Below, one piece after another: positions 26,539-33,957 of a stretch of 64,000 nucleotides of DNA (its first letter is position 1; each line of letters opens with the position of its first letter). The translations under genes and the position numbers were made by a program. The DNA is from Janthinobacterium sp051380875 (GTDB taxonomy: Bacteria > Pseudomonadota > Gammaproteobacteria > Burkholderiales > Burkholderiaceae_D): NCBI RefSeq assembly GCF_051380875.1, contig NZ_JBNYXW010000006.1, positions 62,001 to 126,000 of the forward strand, read 5' to 3'. The notes beneath the pieces are model-generated. The model was not told the origin of the DNA, did no database searches, and was given only the letters and a program-made list of their open reading frames with translations.

Positions 26539-27060
26539 ATGCAAGTGCTGCGCCGCCCCCTGACCATCGGTGAAATCACCATGGTCCGCAGCATCTTTCA
26601 GGGCGCCATCGACTACGCGCGCGTGCGCGTCGTGCGCGGCTCCTTTCTGCCCTTCGGCCTGCAGGCCCAGAATACGGCGATGACGCCGCGCGGCAGCCTG
26701 CACTTCATGCCGGCCCAGTACCGCGACGATTTTTCCCGCGAAGGCAACGGCGGCAAGCTGTTTTTCATCCATGAAATGGTGCACGTGTGGCAGTACCAGC
26801 TTGGCTATGGCGTCTTACTGCATGGCGTCCTGCTGGCCTTGCGCGGCGGCTATGTCAAACAGCGCGCCTACCGCTACGATGCGCAGGCCGGCGGTGTGTT
26901 GTCCGATTTCAACATGGAGCAGCAGGGCGACCTCATCGCCCACTACTTTGGCGCGCGCCAGCTGGGCATCCCGGCTTACGTGGCGCAGCTGCCGCAGTTG
27001 CAAGAGATACTGCAAGACTTTCTGCTTGATCCCGCCGACCGCAGCTTGCTGCCGCGCTAA
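26539..27060 (+). CDS. putative zinc-metalloprotease-like protein (HEMVH motif)
   Basis: 173 residues from ATG 26539. The central motif HEMVHVWQ (about residue 76) fits the HExxH zinc-binding pattern. Similar short proteins are annotated as Vgr-related or Rhs-element-associated in other proteobacteria (from memory); no secretion genes are nearby here. There is no signal peptide, and a downstream hydrophobic patch (YGVLLHGVLLALRGG) follows the motif. It lies 59 bases after eda. Whether it is an active peptidase is unknown: a third zinc ligand is not obvious, though E/H residues in FNMEQQGDLIAHYFGAR could serve. Confidence 0.7.
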   Translation: MQVLRRPLTIGEITMVRSIFQGAIDYARVRVVRGSFLPFGLQAQNTAMTPRGSLHFMPAQYRDDFSREGNGGKLFFIHEMVHVWQYQLGYGVLLHGVLLALRGGYVKQRAYRYDAQAGGVLSDFNMEQQGDLIAHYFGARQLGIPAYVAQLPQLQEILQDFLLDPADRSLLPR

Positions 27061-27482
27061 TATGTATTGACCTGTCAAGTGTTTCGAAAAAAATCCTGGT
27101 TTGTATGTTCATGGCCAGCTCCGTTGATGCTTTAAGCGCCGTTTGCGGCAGAGATTGGCCGATGGCCCAGATGAATCCGGCTAGCTCGCGCGCCACCGCC
27201 GCCTGCGCTTTCGGGGTCGATGAACAGGGTCAGCAAGGTGGCGCTGGACAACAGCAGGCGCATGCCATTGACCATGCTGGTATCCATGCCGACGCCCGGC
27301 AAGCGCGATTTGATGGGCAGGTCGAGATTCACAAGCACCCCTGGCCGTATCCGCGCAGGAACGGCGCATGCACATGGATGGATGCCGCAGATAAATTTTT
27401 ATTGTTTTTGCTGCAATCAAGAGCGAGTCTACGCACCCGCCGTAAAGATGTCCACTGGAATTGCGCGCCGGGTGTTGCTTTC
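27061..27482. other. gene-poor gap between the HEMVH protein and the PAS-GGDEF gene
   Basis: 422 bases. Apart from a possible truncated membrane-protein fragment on minus (27132-27338), I see no convincing gene, hairpin or operator. Confidence 0.5.
27132..27338 (-). pseudogene. possible N-terminal remnant of a membrane sensor protein
   Basis: A 68-codon open frame contains a plausible first membrane helix (MVNGMRLLLSSATLLTLFIDP) and then turns into an Arg/Gly-rich tail that looks non-coding. The start resembles N-termini of membrane-bound kinases or cyclases in this family of bacteria (from memory). It has no clear ribosome site and no downstream continuation, so it may be a decayed gene start or chance. 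Confidence 0.3.
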
Positions 27483-28463
27483 CTACCGCGTCTGCACCAT
27501 CACGCGATTGCGCCCGGCGCGCTTGGCCAGATACAGGGCGCGGTCGGCGGCGCCGATGAGGGCGGAAATTTCCAGTGCCTGGTGCGGCCGCTGCGTAGCG
27601 ATGCCGATGCTGACCGTGATGTGCTTGACGTCGTTGCCCGTTTTTTCGTGCGCAATGCGCAAGTCGGCGGCGCGCTGGCGGATCGCTTCGGCCATGTGCA
27701 GCGCCTGCGCGGCATCGGTGTCGGGCAGGATGGCGGCAAATTCCTCGCCGCCATAGCGCGCCAGCAAGTCGCTCGGGCGCTTCAGCATGGCGGCCAGCTC
27801 GGCTGCCACGCCGATCAGGCAGCCGTCGCCCTGCTGGTGGCCGTAATGGTCGTTGTAATCCTTGAAATGGTCGATATCGATCATCAGCAGCGACAGCGGG
27901 CTGCCGGTGCGCATGGCGCGCCGCATTTCCTTGTCGATGGCCACGTCGAAGTGGCGCCGGTTGGCGATACCCGTCAAGCCGTCGGAAAAGGTTTGCGAGC
28001 GCAAAACCATGGTTTGTTCGCGCAGCAGCTTTTCGCGGCCGACGGCGATGGTGACATCATTGATCTGGATCAGGCAGTGGCGCGGCGCGCCGGGTAAATT
28101 GATCGGTGTGACGGCGATGGCTTGCTGCATGCGTTCCTGGCCGTCGGCGACGCCAGCGGCCACGCCATGCGTGTACAGCGCAAACGGCGCCTTGTGCAGC
28201 GTTTGCGACAGCAGCGACTGGAAATTGTCGCGCAGGGCCTGGGTGATGGCCGATGCGATGCGCTTGTGCCGCAGCTCCGGGAAGACGGCAAAGAAATCCT
28301 GGCCCAGCACCGCCTCGGGCGTCCAGGCGGAGTGGCGCGCCATCCAGCGGTTCCACAGCACGATGCGGTGCTGCTCGTCGAGCACGATGGCGCCCAGGTT
28401 GACGGCGCCGATGATGCTTTCGAGCAGGGCCAAACGGTGTGCAGCATCGGGCATGATGGTCAC
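27483..28463 (-). CDS. PAS-GGDEF diguanylate cyclase
   Basis: 326 residues. An N-terminal PAS domain (~8-135; LGAIVLDEQHRIVLWNRWMARHS) is joined by a short helix to a GGDEF domain (~160-325). The active-site motif is GGEEF (RYGGEEF) with the I-site RPSD five residues before it, and D-site residues appear in MIDIDHFKDYNDHYGH. No membrane segment is seen. The GTG start at 28463 overlaps the stop of the CheC-like gene (GTGA), indicating coupling; ATG 28454 is an alternative. It is third in the CheY-CheC-cyclase operon. Confidence 0.92.
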   Translation of the reverse strand: MTIMPDAAHRLALLESIIGAVNLGAIVLDEQHRIVLWNRWMARHSAWTPEAVLGQDFFAVFPELRHKRIASAITQALRDNFQSLLSQTLHKAPFALYTHGVAAGVADGQERMQQAIAVTPINLPGAPRHCLIQINDVTIAVGREKLLREQTMVLRSQTFSDGLTGIANRRHFDVAIDKEMRRAMRTGSPLSLLMIDIDHFKDYNDHYGHQQGDGCLIGVAAELAAMLKRPSDLLARYGGEEFAAILPDTDAAQALHMAEAIRQRAADLRIAHEKTGNDVKHITVSIGIATQRPHQALEISALIGAADRALYLAKRAGRNRVMVQTR

Positions 28464-29086
28464 GCCGGTCCCAGGATCTTGGCCAGATAGCGGCTGACCT
28501 GTTGCTTCAGGTCGTGCAAGGCGGACAGGTCGAGCACAAACGCCACATAGCCGTGGATCTGGTGCTTGGCCAGCACGAAATCGATGTGCAGCATCAGCAC
28601 GACTGCCTCGTCGTCCTGGCCGCCGAACGAGGCCAGGATTTCCGTGCTGGTGCCCACGTGGTACAGCGGCAGCGAGCCATGCAGCTCGCTGTCGAACAGG
28701 TTGGCCAACGTCCCCACGCAGGAATTGAGGATGATGTTGCCGATTTCGCTCATCGCCTCCTGCTCCATCTCCGTCAGCTCCTGCAGCGGCATGGCGTCGC
28801 CCACCATCAGGCGCACGATTTCCAGGCTCTTGTCTTCCGGGAACATCAATATGGCTTCGGTGGCAAAGGCGCCATCGTAATGCTGGCTGACGCCGCAGAT
28901 GCGCTCGCCATCTTTCTTGCTGCCCAGCAAGGCGGCCGCATCGGCGCGGTTCAGGAAGGTGATCGAGGGCACCGACATGGTGACTTCTTCATTCACGATC
29001 TCGCTCATCGCGGCGGCAGCGTGGCCTACTCCGATGTTGAATATCTCTACCAGTGCATCGTTTTCGAGTTCGGAGAGATTGACCAT
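28460..29086 (-). CDS. CheC-like response-regulator phosphatase
   Basis: 208 residues from ATG 29086. Two CheC/CheX/FliY active-site-like motifs are visible: NDALVEIFNIGVGHAA (D-x3-E-x2-N, about 8-15) and EAMSEIGNIILNSCVG (about 111-118). CheC proteins dephosphorylate CheY-P. The first motif fits the pattern exactly; the second has Glu instead of Asp/Ser at its first position. It lies two bases after a stand-alone CheY-like receiver, its likely substrate, and overlaps the downstream cyclase gene. Confidence 0.85.
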   Translation of the reverse strand: MVNLSELENDALVEIFNIGVGHAAAAMSEIVNEEVTMSVPSITFLNRADAAALLGSKKDGERICGVSQHYDGAFATEAILMFPEDKSLEIVRLMVGDAMPLQELTEMEQEAMSEIGNIILNSCVGTLANLFDSELHGSLPLYHVGTSTEILASFGGQDDEAVVLMLHIDFVLAKHQIHGYVAFVLDLSALHDLKQQVSRYLAKILGPA

Positions 29087-29088
29087 GC

Positions 29089-29457
29089 TCACAGTCCTAG
29101 TGATTCGATCAATTGATGGATGCGCGCTTCCGTGATCGGTTTTTCCATGAAGCCGACACCGAGTTCGCTGGCGCGGTTGCGGATGGCATTTTGTACATTG
29201 GCCGTGACGAGAACGATAGGCGTCAGTGGGCACAGCACGCGCAATTGCGCCGCCGCTGCCTCGCCGCCCATGCCGGGCATATTGACATCCAGTAATATCA
29301 GGACCGGCGTGCATGTCTTGACTTTTTCCAGGGCTTCTTCACCCGTCGCCGCTTCAATGACCTGCCAGTCGGCATGTTTGCTGAGGATGAATTGATGCGA
29401 CATCAAACGTGAAACCCGGCTGTCATCGACAACTAGTACCTGTTTACTGTGATTCAT
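29089..29457 (-). CDS. CheY-like single-domain response regulator
   Basis: 122 residues from ATG 29457, with AGGAATCG ahead. The receiver signature is complete: D11-D12, phospho-acceptor D57 (LLDVNMPGMGG), T85 in LVTANV and K106 (FMEKP). It has no output domain. It is the first gene of the CheY-CheC-PAS-GGDEF operon, so it may link chemotaxis-type phosphorylation to cyclic di-GMP production. No kinase gene is adjacent. Confidence 0.92.
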   Translation of the reverse strand: MNHSKQVLVVDDSRVSRLMSHQFILSKHADWQVIEAATGEEALEKVKTCTPVLILLDVNMPGMGGEAAAAQLRVLCPLTPIVLVTANVQNAIRNRASELGVGFMEKPITEARIHQLIESLGL

Positions 29458-29662
29458 TTTCGATTCCTGAAGCGTGATATCTGTCAATAGTGGCATTTTC
29501 GCATATTTTAACGGGCATACGGAGGAATTGGCTGGGAAATTGCTCTATCGCAAATTTATCGGCTGGCCGGTGTGTCAAATGGGACAGCTAGCCCGCATGG
29601 ACGGCTGGCCGGGCCGGCAATCCGTTAAAATAGCGGCATTCCCCACTTTAGCCTTATTTGCC

Positions 29663-30340
29663 ATGACCCAAGACGAATTGAAGCAAGCCGTAGCCCGCGC
29701 CGCCATTAACTACGTGGTGGAGGGGGAAATCATCGGCGTCGGTACCGGTTCCACCGCCAACTTTTTCATCGATGAACTGGCCAAGATCAAGGACCGCATC
29801 AAAGGTACGGTAGCCTCGTCCGAAGCGACGGCCGCCCGCCTGGCCGCTCATGGCATCGCCGTCTTCGACTTGAACGACGTCGAATCGATCGCCGTCTACA
29901 TCGACGGCGCCGATGAAATCACGGCCAGCGGCGCCATGATCAAGGGCGGCGGCGCGGCATTGACGCGTGAAAAGATCGTCGCTTCCGTGTCGAAACAGTT
30001 CGTCTGCATCGCCGACGGCTCCAAGCTGGTGGCAACCCTGGGCGCCTTCCCGCTGCCGGTGGAAGTGGTGCCGATGGCGCGCGCTGCCGTGTCGCGCCAG
30101 CTGGCCGCGCTGGGCGGCACGCCTCGCTTGCGCCTGAAGGCAGGCAGCGATGAGGCGTTCCTTACCGACAATGGCGGCGAGATCATCGACGTGCTGGGCT
30201 TGCAGATCGCCGACCCGGTCGCGCTGGAGCAGGAGATCAACCAGATCGTCGGCGTCATCGCCGTCGGCCTGTTCGCCGTGCGCGGCGCCAATGTCTGCCT
30301 GCTGGGCATGCCGGAAGGCGTGCGTACCTTGACTTACTAA
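29663..30340 (+). CDS. rpiA: ribose-5-phosphate isomerase A
   Basis: 225 residues from ATG 29663. RpiA motifs: VGTGSTANFFIDEL, VASSEATAARL, YIDGADEIT, KGGGAALTREKIVA, and ADGSKLV with the catalytic acid in the ADE region. It interconverts ribose-5-phosphate and ribulose-5-phosphate. It is a single cistron followed by a hairpin. Confidence 0.96.
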   Translation: MTQDELKQAVARAAINYVVEGEIIGVGTGSTANFFIDELAKIKDRIKGTVASSEATAARLAAHGIAVFDLNDVESIAVYIDGADEITASGAMIKGGGAALTREKIVASVSKQFVCIADGSKLVATLGAFPLPVEVVPMARAAVSRQLAALGGTPRLRLKAGSDEAFLTDNGGEIIDVLGLQIADPVALEQEINQIVGVIAVGLFAVRGANVCLLGMPEGVRTLTY

Positions 30341-30376
30341 GACGATCACCGGCGTTCGCCGGCAGTCGCATCTGTT

Positions 30377-30901
30377 CTAAACGGCGGCCCCTTGGGGGCC
30401 GCTTGTCATTTGCGCCTGGCGAACTACGGCCAGGGTGCGCAGCAAGCCACCTAAAAAAATGCCGCTGAAGCAACCATATGCGGCGCAGACGGGCAAGATG
30501 AAGCCGGGCGCATGGGCATAGGCGGGCGCGATGGACAGGGTCACGGCGACTGCATATTTCATGCAGAAGATGCTCATCATCAAGATTAACGGCAGCCAGC
30601 TGCCGGGGCGCTGCACGCTGGCGCGGGCGGGAATTGCCACGATAGTGCGCGTATCGGCCAGCAGCCAGGCCAGCGCCGCACCCGCCAAGGCCCCCACCAC
30701 CCAAGCGACAGGGGCGGCGCCGGCGAAGCCGAAGCTGCCGTACACGCCGCTCAGGGACAGGGCCAGCATCACCAGCGGGATGATGCACAGCTTGCGCAAG
30801 GTGACTTCGCGCGCGCGGCTGGCCAGCACGCCGCGGTACACGAGGAAGGCCAGGATGGCCCAGACATACAGGGGAGTGTGGCTGAAGATCTGCTGCAACA
30901 T
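30377..30901 (-). CDS. small integral membrane protein (DUF6622-like)
   Basis: 174 residues, predicted by hydrophobicity to have about five transmembrane helices (around 5-25, 38-58, 65-82, 103-122 and 135-158). It resembles the DUF6622 family of uncharacterised membrane proteins (family recalled, not searched). The C-terminus is short and hydrophilic. No partner gene is evident. Confidence 0.75.
   Translation of the reverse strand: MLQQIFSHTPLYVWAILAFLVYRGVLASRAREVTLRKLCIIPLVMLALSLSGVYGSFGFAGAAPVAWVVGALAGAALAWLLADTRTIVAIPARASVQRPGSWLPLILMMSIFCMKYAVAVTLSIAPAYAHAPGFILPVCAAYGCFSGIFLGGLLRTLAVVRQAQMTSGPQGAAV
30384..30402. terminator. hairpin between convergent rpiA and the DUF6622-like gene
   Basis: GCGGCCCC pairs with GGGGCCGC across three bases. 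It lies 43 bases after the rpiA stop and overlaps the 3' end of the convergent gene. Only a short T-rich tail follows. Confidence 0.5.
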
Positions 30902-31085
30902 GGTGTCCGCCTTGGTGTGAGCTTGTCGATGGACGTACTATGCCCACGGCCATGCCTGGCGGCGAGCGGTGTGCGACGAAACGGGAAAGGTCAGCCGTGA
31001 AATGGCTTCAGGCGGCGTGAAACAGGAGGGCAGGAGGAGAGAGATACCCGCGGCGCGGCGGCCACGGGCAGGCATGCTGAAAAAC

Positions 31086-31358
31086 TTATTCCGTTGGCGG
31101 CACGTAACCCATGGCGGCATCGGCGCCATCGCCGAAGAAATGCTTTTCCATCTGCGTGGCCAGGTATTTGCGGGCGCGCGCGTCGGCCAGGTTCAAGCGG
31201 TTTTCATTGACCAGCATGGTCTGGTGCTTGAGCCAGGCAGCCCAGGCTTCTTTCGACACCGATTCATAAATCTTCTTGCCCAGTTCGCCCGGGTATGGCG
31301 GGAAATCCAGTCCTTCGGCTTCCTTGTTGAGTTTGATGCAGTGGATCGTGCGGGCCAT
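31086..31358 (-). CDS. yggX: oxidative damage protection protein YggX
   Basis: 90 residues from ATG 31358, preceded by TAGGAGCA. The sequence begins MARTIHCIKLNKEAEGLDFPPYPGELGKKI, the typical start of the YggX/Fe(2+)-trafficking family, and ends ...KHFFG-DGADAAMGYVPP. The conserved Cys near residue 7 is present. The family is linked to iron-sulfur cluster protection from superoxide. The gene is divergent from kdsA. The longer open frame to 31475 is not expected to be used. Confidence 0.95.
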   Translation of the reverse strand: MARTIHCIKLNKEAEGLDFPPYPGELGKKIYESVSKEAWAAWLKHQTMLVNENRLNLADARARKYLATQMEKHFFGDGADAAMGYVPPTE

Positions 31359-31566
31359 CTGTGCTCCTAAATCGGTGTAGAGATAAAGCGTGATTATAAG
31401 GCACTTTGCGCATCGCCTCGCGAGGCCGTCGCGGGCCGGCCACGCGCCGTTTGCCGCGCCCTTGCGCTGGATCAAATTTGATCTGCGCCGCCCTAGCTAG
31501 TAAGATGGCTTATCGCGCAAGCTGCTCGATGCGCCTCTTCAAAGTAAACAGTAGTAATTAACCAAT

Positions 31567-32424
31567 ATGGAATCCCCTATGGCCTCAGTTAAAGTCAATG
31601 GCATCGATGTCAGCAATGAAGGCAGCTTTACGCTGTTTGGCGGCATCAACGTGCTCGAATCGCGCGACCTTGCCATGCGCAGCTGCGAAGAATATGTACG
31701 CGTCACGCAAAAACTGGGCATTCCGTATGTGTTCAAGGCCAGTTTCGACAAGGCCAACCGTTCGTCCATCCATTCCTACCGCGGTCCGGGCCTGGAAGAG
31801 GGCATGCGCATCTTCCAGGACGTGAAGGCGGCCTTCGGCGTGCCCGTCATTACCGACGTGCATGAACCTTGGCAGGCGCAGCAAGTCGCTGAAGTCGTGG
31901 ATGTGCTGCAACTGCCCGCTTTCCTGGCGCGCCAGACGGACCTGGTCGTGGCCCTGGCCAAGACGGGCAAAGTGATCAATATCAAGAAGCCGCAATTCTT
32001 GAGCCCTGGCCAGATGGCCAATATTGTCGAAAAATTCAAGGAAGCGGGCAACGACCAGTTGATCCTGTGCGACCGTGGCACTTGCCTCGGCTATGACAAC
32101 CTGGTGGTCGACATGCTGGGCTTTGGCGTCATGAAGAAGACCTGCGACGGCTTGCCCATCATCTTCGACGTCACGCATGCCTTGCAGCAGCGCGACCCCG
32201 GTGGCGCCGCCTCGGGTGGCCGCCGCCAGCAAGTAGCCGACCTGGCCCGCGCCGGCCTGGCCGTCGGCATCGCCGGCCTGTTCCTGGAAGCCCATCCGGA
32301 CCCGGACAATGCCCGCTGCGACGGCCCCAGCGCCTTGCCGCTGGACCAGCTGGAGCCATTCCTGGCGCAACTGAAGGCGCTCGATGACCTGGTCAAGTCG
32401 TTTGCGCCGCTGAACATCAAATAA
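31567..32424 (+). CDS. kdsA: 3-deoxy-8-phosphooctulonate synthase
   Basis: 285 residues (or 281 if ATG 31579 is used). Motifs of the DAHP/KDO8P synthase fold: FKASFDKANRSSIHSYRGPGLEEGMRI, PVITDVHEP, LPAFLARQTDL, NIKKPQFLSP, LCDRGTCLGYDNLVVDM, and GLFLEAHPDPDNARCDGPSALPL. It condenses phosphoenolpyruvate with arabinose-5-phosphate to make KDO-8-phosphate for lipopolysaccharide. It ends at a long perfect palindrome that acts as terminator. Confidence 0.96.
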   Translation: MESPMASVKVNGIDVSNEGSFTLFGGINVLESRDLAMRSCEEYVRVTQKLGIPYVFKASFDKANRSSIHSYRGPGLEEGMRIFQDVKAAFGVPVITDVHEPWQAQQVAEVVDVLQLPAFLARQTDLVVALAKTGKVINIKKPQFLSPGQMANIVEKFKEAGNDQLILCDRGTCLGYDNLVVDMLGFGVMKKTCDGLPIIFDVTHALQQRDPGGAASGGRRQQVADLARAGLAVGIAGLFLEAHPDPDNARCDGPSALPLDQLEPFLAQLKALDDLVKSFAPLNIK

Positions 32425-32446
32425 TTGAATATCAAGTAATTGATAC

Positions 32447-32490
32447 TGCGCAAAGAAAAATCCCGGCATGCCGGGATTTTTCTTTGCGCA
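32447..32490. terminator. 44-bp perfect palindromic terminator after kdsA
   Basis: The half-site TGCGCAAAGAAAAATCCCGG is followed by CA and then its exact complement, giving a perfect 44-base palindrome with A5/T5 tracts inside the arms. It should end kdsA transcription and also work in the opposite direction for argA. Confidence 0.85.
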
Positions 32491-32492
32491 GA

Positions 32493-32589
32493 GCATTTGA
32501 CAAAATGGCCAGGGCTAGGCGCGTTGCCGAAGACAGTACGAATGTACGGCGCGGCAATGCAACAACGCCATGGACTTTTTGTTGAATGC
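32493..32589. repeat. palindromic intergenic element, family A copy 2
   Basis: 97 bases with imperfect terminal inverted repeats (left GCATTTGACAAAATGGCC; right arm complement GCATTCAACAAAAAGTCC). The core GACAGTACGAATGTACGGC and the segment CAACGCCATGGAC are shared with copy 1 at 16788. It ends one base before the argA stop codon and abuts the kdsA terminator. Confidence 0.75.
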
Positions 32590-32590
32590 G

Positions 32591-33910
32591 CTACAGGGTC
32601 TTGATCAACACCTGCGACTTGCGCTGCCAGTTATACATATGCTGGCGGTCCTTCGGCAGATCGTCCACGGTGGCCGGCAGGAAGCCGCGTTTCTTGAACC
32701 AGTGCGAAGTGCGCGTGGTCAGCACGAACAGCTTGCTCAGGCCGGCGGCGCGGGCGCGGTTTTCCATGTGTTTCAGGATACGTTCGCCATCGCCCTGGGT
32801 TTGCACTTCCGGGTTGACGATCAGGCAAGCCATTTCCGCCATTTTTTCTGCGGGGAACGGGTACAGGGCGGCGCAGCCAAAGATGACGCCGTCATGTTCG
32901 ATGACGGAGAAGTAATCGATTTCGCGTTCGATCAGCTCGCGGCCCCGCTTGACGAGGGTGCCGTCCGCTTCCATCGGTTCGATCAGTTTGATGATGCCGC
33001 CCACGTCTTCGATGGTGGCCTGGCGCAGGCTTTCCAGGTTTTCATGGCTGATCATGGTGCCCACGCCATCATGGGTAAATAATTCCAGCAGGGCCGAGCC
33101 GTCCATCGAGAAGGGCACGATGTGCGAGCGCTCGACACCGTTGTGGCATGCCTTGACGCAATGCTTCAGGTAGAAGGCGGTGGCGTCCGGCAAGAAACCG
33201 GCCATCAGCACGGCTTCGGCCTGGTGCGACGACAGTTCGCGGATTTCCACGCCCGTGGCGTCTGCCATCATCGGCGTTTCCGTGATGAAGATCAATTTAT
33301 CCGCGTGCAGGGCGATGGCGGCGCTGCAGGCCACGTCTTCCATGGTCAGGTTGAACGCTTCGCCGGTGGGCGAGAAGCCCAGCGGCGACAGCAGCACCAG
33401 GCCGTCCGAGCCGAGGATGGAATGGATGGTTTCGGCGTCGACCTTGCGCGTGATGCCCGTCAGTTCCAGGTCCACGCCATCGATCACGCCCAGCGGGCGC
33501 GCCGTGATGAAGTTGCCGGAAATGATACGGATGGCCGCATGCGACATGGGCGTGTTCGGCAAGCCCTGGCTGAAGGCGGCCTCGATATCGAGACGCAATT
33601 CGCCAGCGGCTTCTTTCGCGCATTCCAGTGCGGCAATGTCGGTGATGCGCACGCCGTTGTGGAAACGGCCTTCAACATTACGCAGGGCCAATTGTTCCGC
33701 CACTTGCGGCCGCGAGCCGTAGACCACGGTGACATTGATGTCCAGCGCATGCAGCAGGGACAAATCATGGGCCAGCACCTGCAGCGCCCCGGCGCTGACG
33801 AGTTCACCGGGGAAGGCGACCACGAAGGTCTTGCCGCGAAAGGCGTGGATGTAGGGCGCGACTGAGCGCAGCCATTGGACGAATTGGGTAGGGTTTTCCA
33901 TTAAGCGCAT
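32591..33910 (-). CDS. argA: N-acetylglutamate synthase (amino-acid acetyltransferase)
   Basis: 439 residues from ATG 33910 (or 436 from ATG 33901). The N-terminal amino-acid-kinase-like domain (~1-290; YIHAFRGKTFVVAFPGELVS, VVYGSRPQVAEQL, KLIFITETPM) precedes a GNAT domain (~295-439; FGCAALYPFPAEKMAEMACLIVNPEVQTQGDGERILKHM). It acetylates glutamate with acetyl-CoA at the start of arginine synthesis. A frame open to 34285 overlaps hrpA and is an artefact. It is divergent from hrpA with under 50 bases between them. Confidence 0.94.
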   Translation of the reverse strand: MRLMENPTQFVQWLRSVAPYIHAFRGKTFVVAFPGELVSAGALQVLAHDLSLLHALDINVTVVYGSRPQVAEQLALRNVEGRFHNGVRITDIAALECAKEAAGELRLDIEAAFSQGLPNTPMSHAAIRIISGNFITARPLGVIDGVDLELTGITRKVDAETIHSILGSDGLVLLSPLGFSPTGEAFNLTMEDVACSAAIALHADKLIFITETPMMADATGVEIRELSSHQAEAVLMAGFLPDATAFYLKHCVKACHNGVERSHIVPFSMDGSALLELFTHDGVGTMISHENLESLRQATIEDVGGIIKLIEPMEADGTLVKRGRELIEREIDYFSVIEHDGVIFGCAALYPFPAEKMAEMACLIVNPEVQTQGDGERILKHMENRARAAGLSKLFVLTTRTSHWFKKRGFLPATVDDLPKDRQHMYNWQRKSQVLIKTL

Positions 33911-33957
33911 TATAATTCGCTGCGCGATGTGCGCGCTTAAAATACCTGTAAAAAACA

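Noticed and set aside
28460..29314. Longer CheC-like frame starting at 29314
   Set aside because: The extra 76 codons overlap the CheY-like gene in another frame and have no CheC homology; ATG 29086 fits the family.
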